DNA from: DATEPR01 sp036279295
GTDB lineage: Bacteria > Actinomycetota > Actinomycetes > Mycobacteriales > Pseudonocardiaceae
DNA: 22,317 nucleotides
Assembly (NCBI GenBank): GCA_036279295.1
Contig: DASUJK010000178.1
Coordinates: 1-22,317 of the forward strand
Direction of reading: 5' to 3'
The first letter of the stretch is position 1. Each line of letters begins with the position of its first letter. Positions 14,075 through 22,317 of this stretch are shown here, piece by piece. The position numbers were made by a program, and so were the translations under genes. The notes below the pieces were generated by a model, which made no database searches, was not told where the DNA came from, and worked only from the letters and a program-made list of their open reading frames with translations.

Positions 14075-14665
14075 ATGCTGCATCCCTTCGTGCAGGCGGT
14101 CCCGTCGCCGCACGATGCGGGCGTCCGTCAGGTCGCCGCGCTCTCCGCCCGCCTTGCCTACGTTCTGATGTGCGCCACCCTGTCCTGGGGTGTGCTGGTC
14201 AGCACCGGCTGGGTGCACCGCCTCACCGGGCGGCAGGCGACCCGCAACAGCCACATGGTGCTGGCCACCATGACGCTCGCCATCGCCAGCATCCACGTGC
14301 TGTCGTTCCTCTTCCTGACCGACATCAGCTTCGCGGCCATCACGCTGTTCGTGCCGTTCGCCGACGGCCTGCTCCGGCACACGGCCGGGATCATCGGCTT
14401 CGAGCTGATGGTCGCCATCGCGCTGTCCGTGCCCGTCCAGCGATTCTTCAGATACCGAAGATGGCTGGTCCTGCACCGACTCGCCTACCCGGCCGTCGCG
14501 CTCCTCGTCGTGCACTCCCTGTTCGGCGCGATCGCCAACGGCCACCTGGAAATCGTCTGGCTCGGTGGCATCACGTTCCTCGTGCCCACTGTCGTGCTCG
14601 CGGTACTCCGTTTCATTCCGTCCAGGGTGCTGGCCGAGGCCGGCCTGGTGAAGGAGGACGCGTGA
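14075..14665 (+). CDS. Ferric-reductase-like di-haem membrane protein
   Basis: A 196-residue integral membrane protein with about five to six hydrophobic helices, for example YVLMCATLSWGVLVSTGWV, MVLATMTLAIASIHVLSFLF and LAYPAVALLVVHSLFGAI. Histidine pairs H60/H74 and H134/H147, spaced 14 and 13 residues within helices, are the expected axial ligands for two stacked haems in the ferric-reductase/cytochrome b family. No FAD or NAD domain is fused; those functions appear in the two following genes. ATG 14075 has CGGAG seven bases upstream; TTG 14069 is an alternative. Its TGA overlaps the ferredoxin GTG in GTGA. The likely role is transmembrane electron transfer with an unknown final acceptor. 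Confidence 0.82.
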   Translation: MLHPFVQAVPSPHDAGVRQVAALSARLAYVLMCATLSWGVLVSTGWVHRLTGRQATRNSHMVLATMTLAIASIHVLSFLFLTDISFAAITLFVPFADGLLRHTAGIIGFELMVAIALSVPVQRFFRYRRWLVLHRLAYPAVALLVVHSLFGAIANGHLEIVWLGGITFLVPTVVLAVLRFIPSRVLAEAGLVKEDA

Positions 14666-14889
14666 AGATACGCAGACGGCGCGACCCCGAGGTGCGGGTC
14701 ACCGTCAACAACGCGCGCTGCCACCGGTACGGCATCTGCCAGGCCGAAGCCGACGGTGTGTTCCTGCTGACCTCCGACGGCCGGCTGCGCTACGACGCCC
14801 GGCCGGACGCCAGCGAGCACGAGAACGTGCTCGCGGCAGCCCGCTACTGCCCGATGCAGGCCATCATCGTGGAAAGACGAGCCAGGTGA
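14662..14889 (+). CDS. [3Fe-4S]-type monocluster ferredoxin
   Basis: A 75-residue ferredoxin with three cysteines, C20 and C26 in CHRYGIC and C63 in YCPMQAI. This is the C-x5-C ... C-P pattern of the single-cluster ferredoxins that usually serve cytochromes P450 in actinobacteria. The N-terminus is unusually basic (KIRRRRD). It starts with GTG overlapping the membrane-protein stop, and its stop overlaps the reductase GTG; both overlaps are GTGA, so the three products are probably made together. With no P450 nearby, the likely electron acceptor is the di-haem membrane protein, which is inference. Confidence 0.88.
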   Translation: MKIRRRRDPEVRVTVNNARCHRYGICQAEADGVFLLTSDGRLRYDARPDASEHENVLAAARYCPMQAIIVERRAR

Positions 14890-16184
14890 ACAAGAGCAAG
14901 GTGACGTTGCAGAAACCGACGGCGAAGCGCGAACGCGTCGTGATCGTCGGTGCCGGCCTGGCCGGTCTCCGGTCCGCGGAACGCCTGCGGGAACTGGGTT
15001 TCACCGGTGAGCTGGTGATCATCGGCGCCGAGCGGCGCAGGCCCTACCACCGGCCGGCGCTGTCCAAACCGCTGCTCACCGGTGAACTGCGGCCCAGGGA
15101 CCTGACGCTGCACAGCTACGTGCCGCTGGACGCGATCTGGCGCCGTGGCGCGCACGTGCTGAAGCTGGATGCCAGGCACCACAAGGTGGAACTCGCCGGT
15201 GAGGAGGAGATCCACTACGACGGCCTGGTGATCGCGACCGGTGTGCAGGCACGCCATCTGCAGGGCGCGCCCCGGCACGACCCGAGGGTGCACGTGCTGC
15301 GCACCATGGGCGACGCCATGGCCTTGCAGCGCAGCATCGCGGGCGGCAACGGCAAGGTGGTCGTGATCGGCGGCGGGTTCACCGCGTGCGAGGTGGCATC
15401 CACCGCTCGCGAACTCGGCTGTGAGGTCACCATCCTGTCCAGGTCGAAGGTGTTGCTGGGCAAGGTGGTCGGCGACACGATGGGCGAGGAGATCGCCGAT
15501 CTGCACCGCGCCCACGGCGTTCGCGTCGAGCTGGGCGTCGAGGTGACGCACTGGCTGACGCAGCCGTGGGGCGTGAGCATGCACCTGTCCACCGGCAAGC
15601 TGGTGGTCGGCAGCACCGTGGTCCTGGCGGTGGGCAGCACGCCAGCCGTGCAGTGGCTGCGTGGTTCCGGGCTGACACTGGAGGACGGTGTGCTGTGCCG
15701 GCCGACGTGTCACGTGGTCGGCGCGAGCGACATCGTGGCGGCCGGTGACGTGGCCAGGTGGCCGAACCTGAGGTTCGAGGCAACCCCACGGCGGGTCGAG
15801 CACTGGATGAACGCGGTGGACATGGGCCGGGCGGCAGCGGAGAGCCTGCTGGCCGGCGCAGCCGCGAAGCCGTTCACGCCGTTGCCCCGGTTCTGGTCCG
15901 AGCAGCACGGGATGCACATGCAGGCCGCCGGTATGCCGGTGCTGAGCCAGGACACGATTCCACTGGCCCGCAAGGCGGCGGGCCGGGGCATCACGGGCTA
16001 TGTCCGCAACGGACGGCTGATCGGCATCGTCGGGCGGGACAACCCACGCGGGATGCTGCACTGGACGGCCGAGCTCAAGCGCGAACTGCGCCGCTCGGAG
16101 ACGTTGACGGGCTCGTCGATCCGGCCGCTGCGTCAGGAGCAGCTGGTGGAATGGCAGGCCAGTGATCAGTTGCGGATGAATTAG
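14886..16184 (+). CDS. FAD-dependent NAD(P)H:ferredoxin reductase
   Basis: A 432-residue pyridine-nucleotide-disulfide-oxidoreductase-type flavoprotein. The FAD-binding GxGxxG is at residues 22-27 (VIVGAGLAGLRSAERL), a second NAD(P)-binding glycine motif at 162-169 (IGGGFTACEVA), and the AAGD motif that contacts FAD at about 285-288. A C-terminal reductase-type domain follows, with VEHWMNAVDMGRAAAESLLAG. It should pass electrons from NADH or NADPH to the ferredoxin encoded just upstream. GTG 14886 overlaps the ferredoxin stop by four bases. A strong terminator hairpin begins 5 bases after the stop, so this is the last gene of the operon. Confidence 0.9.
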   Translation: MNKSKVTLQKPTAKRERVVIVGAGLAGLRSAERLRELGFTGELVIIGAERRRPYHRPALSKPLLTGELRPRDLTLHSYVPLDAIWRRGAHVLKLDARHHKVELAGEEEIHYDGLVIATGVQARHLQGAPRHDPRVHVLRTMGDAMALQRSIAGGNGKVVVIGGGFTACEVASTARELGCEVTILSRSKVLLGKVVGDTMGEEIADLHRAHGVRVELGVEVTHWLTQPWGVSMHLSTGKLVVGSTVVLAVGSTPAVQWLRGSGLTLEDGVLCRPTCHVVGASDIVAAGDVARWPNLRFEATPRRVEHWMNAVDMGRAAAESLLAGAAAKPFTPLPRFWSEQHGMHMQAAGMPVLSQDTIPLARKAAGRGITGYVRNGRLIGIVGRDNPRGMLHWTAELKRELRRSETLTGSSIRPLRQEQLVEWQASDQLRMN

Positions 16185-16188
16185 ACGG

Positions 16189-16221
16189 AGAGCCGGCCCC
16201 GTTCGGGGCGGGGCCGGCTCT
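16189..16221. terminator. Bidirectional hairpin terminator between converging genes
   Basis: Perfect 12-bp arms AGAGCCGGCCCC (16189-16200) and GGGGCCGGCTCT (16210-16221) with a nine-base loop. It lies between the stops of the converging ferredoxin reductase and aldehyde dehydrogenase genes, so it can end both transcripts. There is no U-tract, as is usual in high-GC actinobacteria. Confidence 0.85.
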
Positions 16222-16224
16222 CGC

Positions 16225-17655
<1,431 letters not shown>

Positions 17656-17741
17656 GGATCCTCCATGAGGCTATGTGACTGGTCGGTAACAGCTTCCAGA
17701 CTGTCACAGCCGGGCCGCTCCCGGTCGTCCGCGCAATCGGT

Positions 17742-18371
17742 TCAGTCGAAGGACGGGTCCTCGGTGCGGGTGCGCTTCAATTCGAAGAAGTGCGGGTAGC
17801 CTGCGAGCAGCCGGGCCCCGTCGAAGATCTGGCCTGCCACCTCGCCACGCGGAATCCGGGACAGCACCGGGCCGAAGAACGCGACATCGTCCACGTGGAT
17901 GGTCGGCGTGCCGACATCCATGCCGACCGGGTCCATGCCGGCGTGGTGGCTGGCGCGCAGTTCCTCGTCGTACTCGGTCGACTTCGCGGCGTCGGCCAAC
18001 TCGGCCGGCAGGCCCACCTCGGCCAGTGACTCGAAGATCACCTTGTCGAAGTCCTTGTTGCCCTCGTTGTGGATCCGGGTGCCCATCGCCGTGTAGAGCC
18101 CGGACAGCACACCCTCGCCATGGTGCTTGGCGGCGGCGATGGCGACCCGCACCGGGCCCCACGCCTTGGCCATCGCTTCCTGGTACTGCTCGGGCAGGTC
18201 ACGACCCTCGTTGAGCACGGACAGGCTCATCACGCGGAAGTGCAGGTCGATGTCGCGGACCTGCGCGACCTCCAGGATCCACCGCGAGGAGATCCACGCC
18301 CAGGGGCACAGCGGGTCGAACCAGAAATCCACCCGTGCCGCACCGCCGTCGGCACGCTCCGCTGTCGTCAT
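17742..18371 (-). CDS. DsbA-family mycothiol-dependent oxidoreductase, Rv2466c-like
   Basis: A 209-residue thioredoxin-fold protein of the DsbA/Rv2466c group. The body closely follows M. tuberculosis Rv2466c as I remember it: FWFDPLCPWAWISSRWILEV, AKAWGPVRVAIAAAKHHG, YTAMGTRIHNEGNK, SHHAGMDPVGMDVGTPTIHV and YPHFFELKRTRTE. The active site is CPWA (C22, A25), whereas Rv2466c is remembered as CPWC, so this protein keeps only the nucleophilic cysteine. A monothiol mechanism with mycothiol is inferred. ATG 18371 has GGAG eight bases upstream. It is divergent from pepN, as in the Rv2466c-Rv2467 arrangement. Confidence 0.9.
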   Translation of the reverse strand: MTTAERADGGAARVDFWFDPLCPWAWISSRWILEVAQVRDIDLHFRVMSLSVLNEGRDLPEQYQEAMAKAWGPVRVAIAAAKHHGEGVLSGLYTAMGTRIHNEGNKDFDKVIFESLAEVGLPAELADAAKSTEYDEELRASHHAGMDPVGMDVGTPTIHVDDVAFFGPVLSRIPRGEVAGQIFDGARLLAGYPHFFELKRTRTEDPSFD

Positions 18372-18563
18372 GTGCACGTCTCCAGACTGATTCGAAGTCC
18401 TCCGGTGCCGACTCGGCACCTGTCCAAGGACAACCACGGTACGGACGTGCTTTCTTCCCCGTCGGGGACATCAGCCGGGCCGTCGTTCGGCAAACAGGTG
18501 GCCGAACGTGATTGGATGCGATTGACCCCTTCCAGCTGAACATCATTACCGACCGAGGTGACC

Positions 18564-21137
18564 GTGGCCGCCCCCAACTTGACCCGCGAGCAGGCAGAGC
18601 AACGTGCTGACCTGCTTGAGGTGCAGTCGTACGTGATCGAACTGGACCTCACCGACGGCAGCGGCGGGCCGGGTGAAAAGACGTTCCGGTCCACGACGAC
18701 CGTGCGATTCCGCTCCCGGCAGGCCGGTGCGACGAGCTGGATCGACCTGATGGCCGAACAGGCCGAGCGAGCTGTGCTCAACGGGGTCGAACTCGACCTG
18801 CTGCACTACCGCGAGGACAAGGGCATCGAACTGCCCGACCTGGCGGAGGAGAACGAACTGCTGGTCGAGGCGCACTGCCGTTACATGAACACCGGCGAGG
18901 GCCTGCACCGGTTCGAGGACCCGGTGGACACCAGCGTCTACCTGTACTCGCAGTTCGAGACGGCCGACGCGAAGCGCATGTTCGCCTGCTTCGACCAGCC
19001 CGACCTGAAGGGCACCTACCAGCTGACCGTGCTCGCCCCTGCGGACTGGAAGGTCATCTCCAACACCGCGGTCGAGCGCACCGAGGAGGACGACTCCGGC
19101 GGTGTCTGGCAGGTGTTCGGTACCACCGACGTGCTGTCCACCTATCTGGTGGCGCTGGTCGCCGGCCCGTACGCGGAGTGGCGGGACGAGTTCGTCGACG
19201 AGACGGCGGACGGCAAGGTCGTGATCCCGCTGGGCCTGTACTGCCGGGCGTCGCTGGCCGAGCACATGGACCACGAGCGGCTGTTCACCGAGACGAAGCA
19301 GGGTTTCGGCTACTACCACCAGGCATTCGGGGTCAAATACCCGTTCGGCAAGTACGACCAGTGCTTCGTGCCGGAGTTCAACGCGGGCGCCATGGAGAAC
19401 GCGGGCTGCGTCACGTTCCTTGAGGACTACGTGTTCCGCAGCAGGGTCACCCGGTACCTGTACGAACGGCGCTGCGAGACCGTGCTGCACGAGATGGCGC
19501 ACATGTGGTTCGGCGACCTGGTCACCATGCGCTGGTGGGACGACCTGTGGCTGAACGAGTCGTTCGCGACGTTCGCCAGCGTGCTGGCCCAGGTGTCGTC
19601 GACCGAGTACGAGCACGCATGGACGACGTTCGCGAACATCGAGAAGTCCTGGGCCTACCGGCAGGACCAGCTGCCCTCCACGCACCCGGTGGCCGCGGAC
19701 ATTCCGGATCTGGAGGCCGTCGAGGTCAATTTCGACGGCATCACGTACGCCAAGGGCGCCAGCGTCCTCAAGCAACTGGTCGCCTATGTGGGCCTGGACA
19801 ACTTCCTGGCCGGGTTGCGGGTCTACTTCGCGAAGCACGCGTGGAGCAACGCGACCCTGGCCGATCTGCTGACCGCGCTGGAGGAGGCGTCCGGGCGGGA
19901 TCTGTCCGGTTGGGGCGCGCAGTGGTTGCAGACCACCGGCCTGAACCTGATCCGCCCGAGGTTCACCGTGACCGAGGACGGCACGTTCCGTGACTTCACG
20001 GTGTTGCAGGGGCCTGCCCGGCCGGGTGCCGGCGAGCTGCGTACGCACCGGCTCGCGATCGGCGTGTACGACTTCGGCGATGACGGCAAGCTGGTCCGCC
20101 AGCACCGGGTCGAGCTGGACGTCACCGATGACCGGACCGACGTGCCGGACCTGATCGGCATTCCGCGGGGCAAGCTCGTCCTGGTCAACGACGACGACCT
20201 CACGTACTGCACGATGCGCCTGGACAACGACTCGCTGGCCACGCTGCTGGAGCACATCGCGGACATCGCGGAGCCGCTGCCCAGGACGCTGTGCTGGTCG
20301 GCGGCGTGGGAGATGACCCGCGAGGCCGAACTGAAGGCGCGTGACTTCGTGCACCTGGTGCTGCGTGGGATCGGCGCGGAGTCGGAGGTGGGGGTCGTGC
20401 AGCGACTGCTGTTGCAGGCACAGACGGCACTCGGCTCGTACGCGGACGTGGCGTGGGCACCGGAGGGCTGGGCCGAGTTCAGCCGCCGGATGCTCGAACT
20501 GGCCAGGGGGGCGGCTCCGGGTTCGGACCACCAGTTGGCCTACGTGAACTCGCTGTGCGGCTCGGTGCTGGACGACGACGTGCTCGCCGTGCTGGCCGGT
20601 TGGCTGGACGGCTCGGCCCCGCTGCCCGGTCTGACCGTGGACACCGACCTGCGGTGGCGGCTGGTCCGAGCGCTGTCCGCGCACGGCAAGATCGGGCTGT
20701 CCGACATCGACGCGGAGCGGGAGCGGGACGCCACGGCGGCCGGCAACCGGTACGCCGAGTGGGCGCGTGCGCTGCGGCCGATCGACGAGGCCAAGGCGGA
20801 GGCCTGGCAGCGGGCCGTGTTCGACGACGACCTGCCCAACGCGGTGAGCGACGCGATCATCGCCGGCTTCTCGCACCCGTCCCAGAAGCCGCTGCTGGCC
20901 GGTTACGTTGCGAAGTACTTCGCCGACGTGGCCGGGGTGTGGGAGCGGCGCTCCAGCGAGCGTGCCCAGCCGACCGTGCTGGGGCTGTTCCCGGCGTGGT
21001 CGGTCGCGCAGAGCACCGTCGACGCGGCGAACGAGTGGCTGGCCGAGGACCGCCCGCCCGCGCTGCGCAGGCTGGTGTCCGAGGGCCGGGCCGGAATCGT
21101 CAGGGCGCTGGCCGCACAGGAGTTCGATCGTAGCTAA
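18564..21137 (+). CDS. pepN: Aminopeptidase N (M1 zinc metallopeptidase)
   Basis: An 857-residue M1 aminopeptidase that removes N-terminal amino acids from peptides in the cytoplasm. The exopeptidase motif GAMEN is at residues 275-279, and the zinc site H309-E310-M-A-H313 is followed by the third ligand E332 in NESFATFAS. Length and layout match the actinobacterial family, with an ERAP1-like C-terminal half. GTG 18564 was chosen over GTG 18558 because GAGG (18555-18558) lies five bases upstream and the product then begins AAPNLTREQ, like M. tuberculosis PepN. A perfect palindrome terminator follows the stop. It is divergent from the Rv2466c-like gene. Confidence 0.95.
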   Translation: MAAPNLTREQAEQRADLLEVQSYVIELDLTDGSGGPGEKTFRSTTTVRFRSRQAGATSWIDLMAEQAERAVLNGVELDLLHYREDKGIELPDLAEENELLVEAHCRYMNTGEGLHRFEDPVDTSVYLYSQFETADAKRMFACFDQPDLKGTYQLTVLAPADWKVISNTAVERTEEDDSGGVWQVFGTTDVLSTYLVALVAGPYAEWRDEFVDETADGKVVIPLGLYCRASLAEHMDHERLFTETKQGFGYYHQAFGVKYPFGKYDQCFVPEFNAGAMENAGCVTFLEDYVFRSRVTRYLYERRCETVLHEMAHMWFGDLVTMRWWDDLWLNESFATFASVLAQVSSTEYEHAWTTFANIEKSWAYRQDQLPSTHPVAADIPDLEAVEVNFDGITYAKGASVLKQLVAYVGLDNFLAGLRVYFAKHAWSNATLADLLTALEEASGRDLSGWGAQWLQTTGLNLIRPRFTVTEDGTFRDFTVLQGPARPGAGELRTHRLAIGVYDFGDDGKLVRQHRVELDVTDDRTDVPDLIGIPRGKLVLVNDDDLTYCTMRLDNDSLATLLEHIADIAEPLPRTLCWSAAWEMTREAELKARDFVHLVLRGIGAESEVGVVQRLLLQAQTALGSYADVAWAPEGWAEFSRRMLELARGAAPGSDHQLAYVNSLCGSVLDDDVLAVLAGWLDGSAPLPGLTVDTDLRWRLVRALSAHGKIGLSDIDAERERDATAAGNRYAEWARALRPIDEAKAEAWQRAVFDDDLPNAVSDAIIAGFSHPSQKPLLAGYVAKYFADVAGVWERRSSERAQPTVLGLFPAWSVAQSTVDAANEWLAEDRPPALRRLVSEGRAGIVRALAAQEFDRS

Positions 21138-21140
21138 CGC

Positions 21141-21178
21141 TTCGGCGTCGCGGTGGTTTCAACCACCGCGACGCCGAA
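21141..21178 (+). terminator. Perfect 18-bp-arm hairpin terminator after pepN
   Basis: TTCGGCGTCGCGGTGGTT (21141-21158) and its exact complement (21161-21178) are separated by only two bases, making a 38-base palindrome four bases after the pepN stop. No U-tract follows. The next gene's open frame extends into this palindrome, but its likely start is downstream. Confidence 0.85.
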
Positions 21179-21186
21179 CACAGCGC

Positions 21187-21192
21187 TAAAGT
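21187..21192 (+). promoter_or_regulatory. Candidate -10 box for a leaderless transcript
   Basis: TAAAGT fits TANNNT and ends 8 bases before GTG 21201, which has no ribosome site. Together with the terminator just upstream, this suggests that the membrane receiver gene has its own leaderless promoter. No clear -35 is visible, since the expected position falls inside the terminator arm. Confidence 0.4.
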
Positions 21193-21200
21193 CCACGTTC

Positions 21201-22139
21201 GTGTCGCAAACGATCTCCGCGATCGCCAGCCTGCTGTGGCCGTTGATCGTCCTCGCCGTGCTCGTCCTGTTCCGCGGGCCGCTGACCAGGGTCATCCGCT
21301 CCACCGAGTCGCGTGACTTCACGATCAAGATCGCCGGTCAGGAGGTGTCCGTCGGCGAACTGCACCGGCAGCAGATGGACATGCTCGCCGATCTGCAAGA
21401 TCAGATCGCGGCCCTGCACAAGGAAGCGGGCATCGCCGACCAGCCTGGCCCGGCGAAGATCACCAGCCGGGTCACGGTGGACAGTCCGGTGACCGTGGCG
21501 GCAGGCCAGCCCGGTGGCACGGCCACCGCTGATTTCGACGACACCGACACCGAACTGACCCACGTCGAGTTGCCAAGCCAGGACCGCCCGCAGTTCCACG
21601 CCGATCCGGTGAAGGCGCCGTGGGAACGGCTGGAACACCACGATCCGGAGCCGGTCGAGGAACCGGCGGCAGCCGCCGCGCAGGCCACCACGTTGACCAT
21701 CGTGCAGTCCGACGACGCCGAGATCGTGCCCGGCTGGGCGGGCCAACCGGCGGACAGCCGCCCGAAGGCGGCGGGTGTGCTGTGGGTGGACGACCACCCG
21801 GAGCGCAACGCCCTGCAGGTGGACCAGCTGGAGCGCCGGGGTGTCGTCGTGGATGCCGTGCGCAGCACCAAGGAGGCCGTGCAGAAGCTGACCGGCCAGC
21901 GCTACCAGATCATCGTGTCCGACATGGAACGTGTCGAGGGCGGCAAGCCGGTGCCCAACGCGGGGCTGGAACTGATCCGCACGATCCGCACGTTCGACCG
22001 GGACACACCGGTGGTGATCTTCGCATCCGGGCCGGGCGGCAAGGTGCTGGCCGACACGGCGGCCCAGATCGGCGCGGACCTGGTGACCAACTCGTGGTAC
22101 CAGCTGTCCCAGGAGATGCGCCGGATCGGCGTGCTGTGA
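21201..22139 (+). CDS. Membrane-anchored protein with an atypical receiver (REC)-like domain
   Basis: A 312-residue protein with three parts. Residues about 8-24 are one membrane segment (LLWPLIVLAVLVLF). Residues 45-76 look like a short helical or coiled-coil stretch. An acidic, Ala/Pro-rich linker follows to about 190. Residues 192-312 resemble a response-regulator receiver: VLWVDDHPERN gives acidic D197 and D198, IIVSDMERV gives D241 at the phosphoacceptor position, and VVIFASG gives S276 at the Thr/Ser position. The conserved lysine is replaced: the matching strand ends ADLVTNSWY. No output domain and no adjacent kinase are visible. GTG 21201 was chosen over starts inside the terminator. 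Phosphorylation and signalling role are unknown. The nearest idea is a membrane-tethered adaptor, which is inference. Confidence 0.75.
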   Translation: MSQTISAIASLLWPLIVLAVLVLFRGPLTRVIRSTESRDFTIKIAGQEVSVGELHRQQMDMLADLQDQIAALHKEAGIADQPGPAKITSRVTVDSPVTVAAGQPGGTATADFDDTDTELTHVELPSQDRPQFHADPVKAPWERLEHHDPEPVEEPAAAAAQATTLTIVQSDDAEIVPGWAGQPADSRPKAAGVLWVDDHPERNALQVDQLERRGVVVDAVRSTKEAVQKLTGQRYQIIVSDMERVEGGKPVPNAGLELIRTIRTFDRDTPVVIFASGPGGKVLADTAAQIGADLVTNSWYQLSQEMRRIGVL

Positions 22140-22203
22140 CGCGAGCTAGCGAGTGTCACACGCCGACCAAGGACTGACTGCAACCATCCGCCCCGCGGGC
22201 GGA

Positions 22204-22228
22204 ACCCCGGCGCTCAGCGCGCCGGGGT
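22204..22228. terminator. Hairpin terminator overlapping a minus-strand stop codon
   Basis: Perfect 10-bp arms ACCCCGGCGC (22204-22213) and GCGCCGGGGT (22219-22228) with a five-base loop. It follows the receiver-like gene on the plus strand, and on the minus strand the loop and arm contain the TGA of the partial gene at the right edge. Confidence 0.75.
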
Positions 22229-22315
22229 GCTGGGACTGGCCGGGCTGATGTGCTTGGGGGCCGAGCCCGCCTGGTCGGTGAGCATCCGCAGGGCGCTGAC
22301 CAGACCGCCGATCAG
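22214..22315 (-). CDS. C-terminus of an unidentified minus-strand gene (5' end beyond window)
   Basis: Thirty-three codons are open from the right edge to a TGA at 22214-22216. The peptide begins LIGGLVSALRMLTDQAGS and ends in a Ser/Pro-rich tail. The frame was chosen because it is hydrophobic-then-polar and stops exactly in a terminator hairpin. Another frame is also open across the edge, so the reading is tentative. The family cannot be named from this fragment. Confidence 0.4.
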   Translation of the reverse strand: MIGGLVSALRMLTDQAGSAPKHISPASPSTPAR

Positions 22316-22317
22316 GT

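Noticed and set aside
13948..14661. Upstream extension of the ferredoxin frame
   Set aside because: The extension lies wholly over the haem membrane protein in another frame and is Arg/His-rich. GTG 14662 gives a normal ferredoxin.
18546..20876. 776-codon open frame on the minus strand
   Set aside because: It is antisense to pepN, which has full M1 motifs. The translation is rich in Arg, Gln, His and Val with no family pattern, a usual high-GC shadow.

Overview
The window is high-GC actinobacterial DNA. It has many GTG starts, GTGA stop/start overlaps, and several probably leaderless genes. Mycothiol-type enzymes (a maleylpyruvate-isomerase-fold protein and an Rv2466c-like oxidoreductase), a PPOX/F420-type flavoprotein and an AICE plasmid-type module point to Actinomycetales, most likely Pseudonocardiaceae (Amycolatopsis, Saccharothrix or a relative). 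The genus is an inference.

Positions 1 to about 7957 are the right-hand part of an integrated actinomycete integrative and conjugative element (AICE). Reading leftward on the minus strand it holds: a Pra-like activator, two unknown small proteins, an AMED_5909-like protein and an XRE regulator in one tightly overlapping operon; then, after a gap with a 13-bp inverted repeat, a zinc-ribbon membrane peptide, an FtsK/TraSA-type DNA translocase and a RepSA-type HUH replication initiator that runs off the left edge. On the plus strand, divergent from Pra, are an XRE/DUF5919-like regulator and a Nudix protein (candidate Pif-type immunity factor). A lower-GC DUF4062 gene converges on the Nudix gene. 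The element ends at 7914-7957 in a 44-bp copy of the 3' half of a tRNA-Gly(UCC), with no matching 5' half. The intact tRNA, integrase and excisionase should therefore lie left of the window.

From 7958 rightward the sequence looks like resident chromosome. An orphaned tRNA terminator hairpin is followed by a SnoaL-like protein coupled to an unknown protein (minus), then a maleylpyruvate-isomerase-fold protein and a GrpB protein (plus), then a minus-strand operon of rpiB, a Nei-type DNA glycosylase and a PPOX flavoprotein. Next come ComB-like and metallo-beta-lactamase-fold genes abutting each other. After them is a three-gene redox operon: a di-haem-type membrane protein, a [3Fe-4S] ferredoxin and an FAD ferredoxin reductase. 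Then follow a minus-strand aldehyde dehydrogenase and Rv2466c-like oxidoreductase, divergent pepN, and a membrane-anchored protein with an atypical receiver domain. The C-terminus of an unknown minus-strand gene reaches the right edge.

The nei-rpiB and oxidoreductase-pepN pairs match M. tuberculosis Rv2464c-Rv2467, but here about 5.4 kb of redox and metabolic genes separates them. The best candidates for undescribed biology are the att-proximal AICE cargo (DUF4062 protein beside Nudix and XRE/DUF5919), the membrane receiver-like protein after pepN, and the haem/ferredoxin/reductase operon. All functions are read from sequence motifs and remembered family features; no database search was run.
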